Assembly (NCBI GenBank): GCA_964017065.1 | Contig: OZ024786.1 | Span: 11,474,578-11,538,577, forward strand | Source: Haliclona indistincta | Lineage: Eukaryota; Porifera; Demospongiae; Haplosclerida; Chalinidae | Direction: 5' to 3' | DNA length: 64,000 nucleotides | Shown here: one piece after another, positions 45,630 to 57,600 of the stretch | Layout of the letters: each line of letters starts with the position of its first letter | How positions within the stretch are numbered: position 1 is the stretch's first letter | The notes under the pieces: generated by a model | Database searches by the model: none | Seen by the model: the letters and a program-made list of their open reading frames with translations, nothing else | What the model was told of the DNA's origin: nothing | Made by a program: the position numbers and the translations under genes

Positions 45630-48600
45630 GATAAATAATAATGGCAATAGTGATAGAATGATGATTATAATAAGGAACATGTGTTAGTTAGTTAGTCAGA
45701 GAGTGATGCCGGACTCGGAGTTGACCAGATCAGCCACTGCAGGGGTCTTAAGAGCGTGGCCACAAGTAGAACGCGAGCCTCGGAGAGATCTGATAGCAGA
45801 TCTCAGAAGAGAGAAGCCTAAAAGGCATCTCAACCAGCACAGGGTAGATGAGTACGGCTGATCCCATTTAGTAGCAAGCATTGAAGCAAGACGCTTGTAG
45901 AACACTGTTGCCTCATTTGCAAGACCACCAGTGGCGGAGAGGATAAGAGGAGTGAATGATGAGTGTTCAATTTCTCTTATCCTTTGTGAGTATGCTCGCT
46001 TCTTTGCCAGCTCATGTTTACGATAGCAGGAAGAGGAGGTATTCATGTTGTTTGAGGGGGCATGCGGATTGAATACCCTCACATCGAAGAATGTTCTTTG
46101 TGAAGAGCATCCCCAGAACCCATCTGCAGCGATGTCAAGGCGTGCACCATCCTCAGTGTTGGCGGAAGACAGATGCATTGTCTCTGTAGTTATTGGTTGA
46201 AGGTTGGGCTCAATTGAGACATTGTGACAAACCTCAGTCAGTAGGGTGGCGGTGATATCTCTTATTTCATTGTGCCTGATCGAAGGAAAACCACCTTTTG
46301 GACACGAGAAGGCATGTTCAATTGAGAACTTTTTGCCACAGGCACAATGAGTGGAGAGATTTGTAGGGATCCAGCCATACCGGAGAGCCAAGGCATCTCG
46401 AAAAGCACCCTTATGCAAAGAGAAGCCATGCTCTTGTAGGGGAAGGGCAGATAGCCAGGTGGATGCTCCTTGTTCTTGAGCAAGTGTGACAGCTTTCTTC
46501 AGTGGTTCTGGAAGTTTTGAACTGATAGATTTGGCTGATGCAGAGTACAAGAACTTGTTTTTATTACGGATGGAAGCCTTTGCGTTTAGCTGGCTTTTGA
46601 TCATGTCCTCAGTGTAGCTGTTACATTGAAGGAGGATATTTTGGCAAATTGGACTGGTTACTTGAAGAGAAGAAGTGAATTCTTTGTCGGCAGTCTTGGA
46701 AGGTATATTAATTCCCAGCCCTCCTAATCTGGCCGGAATGGAGAAAAGGTTGAATTCAAGGTCATTGGGTGGAGGTCGACCAGTGAGTTCAGGGATTAGT
46801 TTAGATCGGATGGCATTGTCAAGGGGCAGCAGAAGATCATAGATGTCAGGAATGGTACGGCTAAGATAGGTCCATTTGCTAGATAGGCCATGGGTTAGAG
46901 CTGAGAAGGCTGCATGTGGCTGAGTTTTGGCAATCAAGGCAAGCTGATCAATGTAGGAGATCCACTCTTTAACTTTGGTCTTGACATAGGTTGAGACAAA
47001 ATCATTTGTTCCTATGGCAGCACCAAGGTAGGGTCTCCCATGGTTAGTGATGTTGACTCTAGTACCAGCAAAAGCAGCCTTAGCCTCAGATAGAAAGGTC
47101 TCTTTGGTGACGAGCCACGACTTGGAGGCATTTGGAAAATAGCCAAAGAGAGGGCCAATAGAGGATAATTTATCCCACCAGTCACGCAGGCTGCAAATCT
47201 TTCCAGCAGCGGCAGCATCATCGGCATACCACACTTGAGTACTCTCTCCTTCAAGCTGCTTGATTAGGGGGATGGTGGCAAGTGCATACATCGGCATAGC
47301 TAGGGGATCACCCTGAGTTGTTCCTTCTTCAGAGAGGAGTACTTCACCATCCACGAAGAGGTCTGTGGGAGAGCGATAACAGTTTATTATGATATTGGCA
47401 AGAGGAGGACAGAGTTGCTGGATGTTAAGCATGGCAGTCTGCCTGTTTAGTGAATTGAAGGCATTGGTCGCATCAACAAGTAATACACCTTCACAGTCGT
47501 CTTGTTTGAATGCAGTTCTAACAGCATGAACAGCAGCTTCAATTCCGGCAATTTGCCCACCGCACATTTGAAGGCAGCCAGAAGCATCCTGTATGTCAGG
47601 TTTTGTGACAAAGAGGACAGCCTTTGCAATTATCCTACGGGCAGTGTCACCGATCCCAATTGGTCGGACTCCAGGAGATTTGTCCAGGGCAATCAGACGG
47701 CAGGCAAGGAAAGAAGAGAGGGATGAGGGATCAACATGTGAGGTGCAAAGTCTTTTTGCAACAAGGGCAAGGGAGTTACAGAGATCAGTAGATGCACCTT
47801 TAAAGGATGTACATAACCTTCTCCATGCATGAGCATCAAGGCCAGAAGGACCAGCAGAGCCATGTACATTGAGGGCTGCGGATCTGATAGCAGAACCATC
47901 AATGGAATCGAAGATTATTGGGTGGCAAGGTTCAGGATCAGATGGGAGAATGCATGATGGATCAGCGGGCTGACTTTCGGGATGTTTAGAGACAAGAATG
48001 TGTTTGACAGTGGGAGAGCTTGGGTCAAGGGGATCGGAGGGATTGTTTAGATGAAGAATGCCTCCTCTTGTTGTGTTCGAAAGTAGGTCAAGAGCTTGTT
48101 TTGTCTTGCCAGTGAACATCAGCTTAGCAAATGCACGTGAAGGGTCACTTTGAGGGCCTTGATGTGAATCATACTTTGTAAGTCGAATTTGGATGGTTCT
48201 GCCCTCAAGGACCAGCTCGCTAAGCTGACCTTGTTTCCAGAGTCCCATTCTCCTGGAAAGACATGAGATCTTTTTGCTTTGAACAGCGATGTGGTCTTTG
48301 TAGTGCAAGGAGAGGGAGGACGATTGCTGCTTTCATGGCGATAGACTCTAGGCTGGATGCATTACCAAAGGAGCAGTAGAGCCTGGATAATTCAGCAGTG
48401 AACTCTTTTCCCACTTTGCCAAACGGAACAGAGAAGGTGTTTTTTCTCCAGTGTACCACCTCAGAATATATGTCATCAAGCAGTTTTGTGAATGACTCAG
48501 GAGAGTGGGGACCCCATGCAAACACTGCTTTATGTGATGGCTCGAAAGAAGGAAGTAGAGGGGGCGAGCTGCTGTTGCCATTGGGTGGAGTTGGTTGCTC

Positions 48601-51600
48601 AGACTGTTTAGGTGGAGCTCGTGGAGTGCTAGAAGATGGAACCATAGACACTGTCTGATTGGGGAGGGCAAGAGGCATGCTGAAGTGAGCGAGGGCATCT
48701 AATCCATTCGAGGAGAATGAAAGGGAGAATAAGGGAGCAGTAGTGGCAGCCGCTAGAGGAGAGTTTAAAAAAGTGACCAACGGCGATGATCGTTGGATTG
48801 GCTGAAGCGACAACGAAGAATCCTCTGTGCAAACAGGATCAAGGGGTGACAAAGGAGTTGAGGGGTAGTTGCAGATCTGAGGGAGATCAGCAGTGGAAGA
48901 CGAAGGCGAAGACAATTGAAGTACTGCAGCTGCAGCTTGACTGGCGCGACTCTCAGGAGTATCGCGATTGATGCAACGACCAAGTTTACCCGGAAGACAG
49001 TTAAAACAGTTCGAATTTGCCTTTGCACAGGCACAGTTTCTACAGGTACCAGTTTTGTTGCATCTGCAACACTGTTTGAGTTGCCCGCCAGACGCCATGT
49101 TGAGTGACGTCACGTTCTCAAAGTCTCAAACCCTCAAACCCTGACCGTTTTTTGTAAAAATGTAGTTCTCAAACCCTGACCGTCAGCAGCTAAAGTATCG
49201 CTGCGCAGTGTGGATCACTATCACGGAGAACACACACCCGGCATTTGTCTGGAGTCTTCGAAGAACGGTAAGCTCGTGTAGGATCGCCATTCTTCACTTG
49301 CCAAATAATTATAACCGCCGTGTAGGTGCAAACAAGTGTGGGCGGGACTAGGCAGACCTGATACGTACAGCTTAACAATTTTAGCTACAAGCGAAAATTC
49401 GACTTGCTCTAAACTGACAGTTTGTCTAGCAATTTTCTACAACATGCAGTACGCTAGCTGTTCCAAACTAGCACTGTTTTTACCTGGCAAGTCAAAGTTT
49501 ACGACCATGTACTAGAATCTGAGTTGGCCACTCCCACTTCGGAACTGAAGCCACTTAAGGTGGCGGTGCAAGGACTTAATATTCAAATTATTCATAGTTA
49601 CATGGTTACATTATTGTGGTTGAATAACTATTTATAAACAAACCGATCTCCCATAAGAGTATGGCAGAAATAATACACGGATGGTTTGTACACGTTTTCT
49701 CGACTTCTGAGCAAGAGATCGACGCGCTGTAAACGCAGTGCTATTCAGTAGCATCTTGCGCACAAACGTACAGAGCGAATTTTCGTAATAGCGCTTACTT
49801 TTTTTACAGCGTAGTTTTTTCTAGTGCACGAACGCTGCTTTGCTACCTTCGCGAACGAATATCGACAAATCGCTCTGTACGTTTCTGCGCAAGATGGTAC
49901 TGAATAGTACTGCGTTTACAGCGCGTCGATCTCTAGCTCAGAAGTCGAGAAAACGTGTACAAACCATGTAGCAGAAGCGAGGTCTTTTGTGCGTACCCGA
50001 GAGCGTCACCAGCTCGCCATAGTTGCACGGCAGGTAGTGTTAGACTTGGTCTAATCAATAAAAGCACTTTTGTGCATATATGCTAAGCAGAAAACAAGAT
50101 GCAGCACATCAAAGTCCCCCATAAATTCATGCACCGCCCCCTTAAGTGCTGCGGCCTCGTCATTTTTCAGCTGATTTTGGTCTTCATTTAGTCCTGGTGA
50201 CTGATACAAAAACCTGGTGGTGTCCAGGTGAGCAAACAGCACAGTTTAGACCATATTCTATGCTAAAGTATGCATTTCCGGGCATCCTGAAGCCCTAAAA
50301 ATGCCGAAAGCGGTGAGGGGCTCCGCCCCTTCGAACCCCGGGTTAAAGGGGGGACACCCCCCTTTAAAAATCCCCCCGTTCGATATATTTTAGTGGGGAG
50401 GGCGCGGCGAAAAACAGTGGGTTTTTTCAGGTAAAGTTATATTCTGCAATTAAACTTGATTTGACCTTTCTAGAGCACTTTTCACACTATTTATGACATC
50501 TAGAGTAGGTGGAGTCAATTATGACGCCTTAAGGCGTCAATAGCCTATAAAGGGTTAAGAAAAGCCATCAACAACAGGAATACTAAACTGAAACAAAGAC
50601 TTCTCCGTACATGCATGATATTGAACTGCACTTCACTAAAAAGAAAAAAGGACACAAACAAGAAATTAAAAAGATTTCTATCGAAATCAAAAGGATGTAG
50701 TGATGAAGGAATCTACCACTGGTTCACAATGTAAACCAACAAGGAACAAGCATAGAATGGTAACACGATTGACTTGCTAACAGGCCATAGATCCCTACAT
50801 CTGTGGCTGTACATAAGATCAATATTTTGTCACAAGCTGAATTCTATTCAAAGTGTCAGTAAACAGTAAATAGCTTAACTAGCTATAGTCTGGCCACAGC
50901 AGCCACTGATGTAGGGATCTATGGTCTGTTAGCAAGTCAATCGTGTTAACATTCTATGCTTGTTCCTTGTTGGTTTACATTGTGAACCAGTGGTAGATTC
51001 CTTCATCACTACATCCTTTTGATTTCGATAGAAATCTTTTTAATTTCTTTTGAATATTGTGTTGACGTGCTTCGATGTGCAATTTATTTGCCTATCGATC
51101 GGCATTAATTATAGCAAGTTTTATTAGCCTCGCAGTGCTATCTGTCATGGAGCTGTGAAATCACTCGTTACCAGAATTAATGATATTCATGACTTTAGCA
51201 AGTACCTTTATTTTCTAGCCATGGGTATTTGTACAGACGAACTTGCAGAGTGCAGTTTGTTTGTCTATCGATAGTCTTCGACCATACCAAGTTTCAGCCG
51301 CACAGCGTTAGCCATAGCGGAAAGACGAACCCGCCCGATGACGACCAAGAACGATCTGTCGGGGAGATTTTTCTTAAGTTGTGTGAAGCGTACGAAGCTA
51401 AAACTGCTCAAGCAAGCTATCCCGCCATCTGTGCAGAATCCGTCGCATGGATTTTGCCGGGCGATGCTCGTACACGATATTACACCATCAAAAGGCCTCT
51501 CTCACTTCCCTTCACCCTGACCTTGAATCATCAGTTTTTAACTCGATCATGGATGAAATCATCACTCTCCCAGTCTCCACCATTGTCCACATTCCCAAGA

Positions 51601-54600
51601 AAGTTCGCCCTTTACTTGCTCAGGTTTTTTCATCTGAATTCCGTCATGCCCGTTTTGATGGTCTGTGGGGTTTTGCCCGCCTCTTTTTGCTTGCCAAGGC
51701 TGTCCTCAGAAGCCCTCCTCGTGGCGGGAGGAAAAAACGTTTCGTTGTTGCTTCTCTCATTCAAACCAGACTCCGCAGGTGGCTTGATGGAGACATAATC
51801 TCTCTTTGGGAGGAATCTCGAAAGGATGCACACTCTTTTCGTCCTCGTTCATCAAGCTCTCTTGATGATGTCTCGAGTTCTCCTAACATTGCGAAGGCTT
51901 TGTCCAAAGCAAAAGAAGGGCGCTATAGTGCTGCTATGCGCTCTTTGGGTGCTTCACCTTGTGCTTCTCCAGACAACCCTGATGCACTTAAGGATCTCAT
52001 TGCTCGCCATCCACAATCTGCTATTCCTGATCCTCCTGATTCCTGCTCTCCTCCTTTATCTGTTGATGAGGATGCGGTTCTCGCTGCCCTGCAAAGTTTT
52101 CCTAGAGGTTCCAGCCCTGGTGGTTCACGGCTGCGTGCTGAACACCTTCTTGCTGCTGTTTCAGGTTCGCCCTCCTTTTCACCCTCTTCCTGTCTATCTG
52201 CCTTAACCTCTTGGCTCAATTTTATTTTGTCAGGCAGATCTGATTCCCGTATTGCACCATGGCTTGTCAGTGCTCCACTCATTGCCATTCCAAAGAAAAC
52301 TGGCTCTTTCCGCCCTATTGCGGTTGGAGAAGTGATTCGCCGTCTAACTAGTCGCCTTTGTTGCGCTGCCATCCATAGTTTTCTCCCTGATACTTTTCTT
52401 CCATACAACCAAGTTGGTCTTGGCGTTCGCGGAGGTTTAGAAGCTGCTGTTCATTCCATTCGGCAATGCCTCAGCTCTCTTGGGGATGATCCCAATCTAT
52501 GCTGCATTAAACTTGACTTCAAAAATGCCTTCAATGAATGTAGTCGTTCTTCCTTTTTACACCGCTTGCAGCTCGAGTTTCCTGAGCTTTTACCCTATGT
52601 TCATTGGTGTTACGGCTGTTCTGGTGAACTTCGTTTTGGTAGTCATTCTATTTCCTCTACATCTGGTGTTCAGCAGGGTGATCCTCTTGGCCCTCTCCTT
52701 TTCTCACTGGTGATTTTAGAATTGCTTGACCACATGAGCGACTCTCTTGAAGCCCTTCCCTTTTCTATCTGGTACCTGGATGACGGGACTCTCGTTGGTC
52801 CCCGTTCTGAAGTAGCTCTTATTTTCTCTAAAATTCTTGAGCTTGGCCCCTCTTTGGGTCTCCACGTCAATCTCTCAAAATGTGAAGTCTTTTGGCCCTC
52901 AGGCGACCAACTTTTCCCTGACCTCCCTCCTGAATTACGCCGTGTAAAGTCCCCTGATGAAGGTGTTGATTTGTTGGGTGCTCCCATTCTTGGCCCTGAT
53001 AGCTACTTTGAATCTTTTGTTCTCAAGAAGGTTACTAATGTTCATAATATGCAGATTCACTTAGCTGATTTGGATAACCCTCAGGTGGCTCTCCATCTAC
53101 TGCGTTCTTGTCTGGGTCAATGCAAAATTGCTCATCTCCTTCGTACCCTCCCTCCTGGTTCTGCTTCTGAGTCTTTTCTTTTGTTTGACAGCAACCTTCG
53201 CTCCTCTCTAGAATCTATTCTATGTTCCTCCCTAGACTCCACCGCTTGGCATCAAGCCACTCTCCCAATTAGTCTAGGCGGCCTTGGCATTAGATCTGCA
53301 GCTAACTCATCTCTTCCTGCCTTTCTTGGTAGTAGATTCTCATCTCGGGACATTTTCGATCATCTCACTGCACAAATTCATTCAAAGTGTCCCTCTTCCT
53401 TTGATCAAGAGGAAACTGTCGCCATTGCTCAACTGCACGACATTCTGCACGATACAGATCCTTGCGCCTCCCAAAAATCAATTCAGAGAGCCCTTGATCT
53501 TCATTCTTTTCACTCTCTCAAAGGTTCACTACCTCTGAGGGACCAAGCACGTCTCAACACTATCTCCTCTTCTGTGGGTTCCTGGTTGCGGGCAATCCCC
53601 AACCCAAACCTCGGCCTCGCCATGCTCCCACAGGAGTTTGTGATTGCTGTTAGGCTCTGGCTTGGCATCAAACTTTTCCCCTCTTCCCCCCAATCTGTCC
53701 GCTGCCCTTGCGGTCAAGTGATTGACTGTTATGGTGACCATCTCCTTGGCTGTGGTCAAGGCCCTCTCCGTATCAAACGTCATGACTCTATAAGAGATAT
53801 CATCTGGCAGTCTCTTATTCTTGACAATCCTCAAACATCTAAGGAACAGAGATGTGACAGTTCCAAATCTAGACCAGGTGACATCCTCCACCCAGATTTC
53901 ATTCTCGGGAAACCAGCTTTCTTCGATGTTTCAGTTCGAAATTCCTTTATACCTCCTTTTATTGCCGCTTCTGCTTCGCAAGCCGGCTCAGCTGGGATTG
54001 CCGGGGAATTGGAAAAAGATTCTCACTATCGGGCAACAGTAGAATCACTCGGGGCTCTTTTCTTTCCGCTGGTGGTCGAATCCTTTGGCCTTTGGACGGC
54101 TCACAGTATCAAACTTCTGAAATCCACCGCTGGTAGGGTGGCCCTTTCAGCTAACATCTCGAAAAGTCTGGCATACTCCAATCTCATCCAGCAGCTCTCC
54201 ATCAAGTTATGGTCTTTCAATGCCAAAATGATATTATTCAGACTGCACTCCTTGTCTCCCACTTTGAATTTTGCTTCTTCCTTTTTTGATTCTGTCTACA
54301 CTAACCATTTATTAACTTAGAACTTTAGTTTGTCGCGGCCCTCTGGCGCTGCCTTTTATGTGTATTATTTTTATTGTACTTTTCCATTAAAAAAAAAATA
54401 TATTACAGCTGTATGCTGCAGGCAGCATCGCTGTAAAATAGCGTACGAGCATCGCTCGGCGAAATCCATGCAACGGATTCTGCACTGATGGCGGGATAGC
54501 TTGCTTGAGCAGTTTTAGCTTCGTACGCTTCACACAACTTAAGAAAAATCTCCCCAACCGATCGTTCTTGGTCAGTCGCCATCGGGCGGGCTCGTCTTTC

Positions 54601-57600
54601 CGCTATGGCTAACGCTGTGCGGCTGAAACTTGATATGGTCGAAGACTATCGATAGACAAGCAAACTGCATTCTGCAAGTCCGTCTGTACAAATACCCATG
54701 GCTAGAAAATAAAGGTACTTGCTAAAGTCATGAATATCATTAATTCTGGTAACCCGGTGGCGGGATGCCAGAATTAATGATATTCATGACTTTTGCAAGT
54801 AGCTGTATTTTTCTAGTCAAGGGTATTCGTGCAGACAGAGTTGCTGTGTGAAGTTTGCTTGCCTATCGATAGGCATCGAATATAGCAAATTTCAGCAACC
54901 CAGTGTTAGCCATCGCGGCGCGACTAGCTCGCCCTGTGAAATTTGAGCACGATCGATTGTAAACATTTTTTCTTTAGTTGTGCGAAAGGTACGAAGCTAA
55001 AACTGCTCACGCAAGCTCATCTGCCATCTATGCAGGTATTTATGCGATGATTTTGCCGAGCACTGCTCGTACGCGATATTACAGCTATGTACTGCCAGAC
55101 GGCACAGCCAGCGTTGCTGCAATATCGCGTACGAGCAGTGCTCGGCGAAATCATCGCATAAATACCTGCATAGATGGCAGATGTGCTTGCGTGAGCAGTT
55201 TTAGCTTCGTACCTTTCGCACAACTAAAGAAAAAGTGTTTACAATCGATCGTACTCAAACTTCACAGGGCGTGCTAGTCGCGCCGCGATGGCTAACACTG
55301 AGTTGCTGAAATTTGCTATATTCGATGCCTATCGATAGGCAAGCAAACTTCACATCAACTCTGTCTGCACGAATACCCTTGGCTAGAAATATACAGATGC
55401 TTGCTAAAGTCATGAATATCAACCAGAATTAATGATATTCATGACTTTTGGAAGATGCTGTATTTTCCTAGCCATGGGTATTCGTGCAGACAGAGTTGCT
55501 GCGTGCAGTTTGCTTGCCTATCGATAGGCATCGAATATAGCAAATTTCAGCAATGCATTGTTAGCCATCGCGGAGCTACGAGCTCGCCCTGTGAAATTGA
55601 GCACGATCGATTGTAAACACTTTTTCTTTAGTTGTGCGAGAGGCACGAAGCTAAAACTGCTCAAGCAAGCTCATCTGCCATCTTTGCAGGTATCTATGCG
55701 ATGATTTCGCCGAGCGCTGCTCGTACGCGATATTACAGCTATGTGCTTCCAGACAGCACAGCCTGCGTTGCTGTAATATCGCGTACGAGCAGCGCTCGGC
55801 GAAATCATCGCATAGATACCTGCAAAGATGGCAGATGAGCTTGCTTGAGCAGTTTTAGCTTCGTGCCTTTCGCACAGCTAAAGAAAAAGTGTTTACAATC
55901 GATCGTGCTCAACTTCACAGGGCGAGCTCGTAGCTCCGCGATGGCTATAACAATGCATTGCTGAAATTTGCTATATTCGATGCCTATCGATAGGCAAGCA
56001 AACTGCACGCAGTAACTCTGTCTGCACGAATACCCATGGCTGGGAAAATACAGCTACTTCCAAAAGTCATGAATATCATTAATTCTGGTTACCCGCCACC
56101 TTAAACTAAAGAAATTTAAATTAATGTCCGAAGCTAAAACTGCTCAGCAAGTTCATCTGCCATCTTTGGGAAAAGTAACGTATGGACATCACTGAGTGAT
56201 GCTCGCATGCGATACTACAGCTTCATACACTATACTATTTGGTAGTGAACTGTCAACAAACAGCTGTAATATCGCCTTCAAGAATTGCTTTGCAATACTG
56301 ATACGTAGCTTTCCCCATAGGTGGCAGATGAAGTTGCTCGAGCAGTTTTAGCTTCTACGTTCCACTCAGCTAAAGATATATTACAAAATTGATCGTGCTT
56401 AGTCGATTCACAGCTCTACAATGACTAACAGTTACACTACGTGTTTGAAACTTGCATTGATCAATGTTCCAGCAATATAGGCAAAAATATCTGCATACTG
56501 AAACACCATCTGTAAAAATACCCGTAGCTAGAAAAATAGCTTTTGAAAAGTTTTATGAATGCAAAGGTAGTTTGATTCATCACAGTCAATATGATACAGG
56601 CACCTGCACTGTTAGCAAGTATTAAAAATATTTATATTCTATCAATGCAGTACCAGCTGTTACTACCACACCCACTCCACCAATGCAAGGTCAGTGGAAC
56701 ACTTTTTGCACAATTTATCTATGTCAGACGGAAAAGTGTAGCTATCATAGGCGTATATAGAACGGTGCTTTGTGCTCAAGCACCCCTGACCACGTATTTG
56801 CTGTACAAACAGATTCTATACCAAAATGTTATAATAGACTCATCAGTGCAAGTTGTGCATTGGCAGCATTTTGTTTAATTGCATGGACTACTCCTAATAA
56901 CATGCCAGTATAGTATATTGTATTTCCCTTACAATACTTAAGTAAGAAACCAGTGTGTAGAAGTTTGTGTTTGTTGAATATAATAATATTATTTAGGATG
57001 TTCACGCGGTGATGTAAGACTGGTTGACGGCAGTACAGCTACGGAGGGTCGTGTGGAAGTTTGTTTAAACGGAGTGTATGGCACAGTCTGTGATGATTTT
57101 TGGGATAGCCGAGATGCAAGAGTGGTCTGTAGACAACTTGGACTGCCCTTTCAAAGTATGATACCAATGTACATAATAAATTCACACATGCTAAATACCA
57201 TGTAAATTTACTTTTCATCTAGGAAACATTTTGTGTTGTAATTTGTCCAATGAAGCAATTTTAATTTAGGCACTGTTAATATTTATCTATACAACACCAC
57301 ACACTGCAGTAACATAAACTTTGCTTATACTGTTCATCTATTGCTGTGTTTCAGATGCTGTGTCTCGCAGTTCCGCTTTTTTCGGCAGAGGCACTGGTCC
57401 AATTCAATTAGATGATGTATCCTGCAGTGGCAATGAACAGCGTCTGATTGACTGTCCCTCCATCACAAACCATAATTGTGTACATGCTGAAGATGCTGGA
57501 GTGGTCTGTCAAGGTGAGTCGTTAATTGGATACTATTTCCGTACAAGAAATTGAGATTTCTGACTAAATCAGAAATCTACCACTTGGTCCACTATTTAAA

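Larger units (their letters stand above)
45598..49184 (-). mobile_element. Non-LTR retrotransposon, R2-superfamily-like, - strand, with 14-bp target-site duplication
   Basis: The element reads on the - strand from about 49184 to a poly(A) tail (27 T on the + strand at 45597-45623). Direct repeats AGCAGCTAAAGTAT flank it at 45584-45597 and 49185-49198. It has a Cys-rich N-terminal ORF, an RT ORF and a C-terminal CCHC plus restriction-endonuclease-like region. The 5' end contains two copies of a TTCTCAAACCCTGACCGT-like motif near 49110-49183. It is inserted within a copy of the composite repeat that is uninterrupted at 60512-61727. Confidence 0.85.
45226..51047. repeat. Composite repeat R1, full copy split by nested insertions
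   Basis: R1 body at 45226-45597 and 49185-49371, terminal palindrome at 50560-51047. It is interrupted by the - strand retrotransposon and by a T1 element that itself contains another TTAA element. Confidence 0.7.
51050..56570. mobile_element. Array of about four foldback elements of different ages
   Basis: Each copy is a palindrome of about 650 bp with arms of about 300 bp containing AGCTAAAACTGCTC, CCTATCGATAGGCA and CAGAATTAATGATATTCATG. Copies: 51168-54753 (split by the retrotransposon), 54754-55425, 55426-56095, and an older diverged one at 56103-56565. The best outer end reads GGTTACCCGCCACCTTAA, resembling the nested TTAA element's end. Confidence 0.75.

Noticed and set aside
51229..51798. 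Open frame through the foldback arm into the retrotransposon in another frame, and 60-100 codon frames in the other foldback copies
   Set aside because: They recur because the palindrome arms are repeated; frames differ between copies and lack any recognisable domain.
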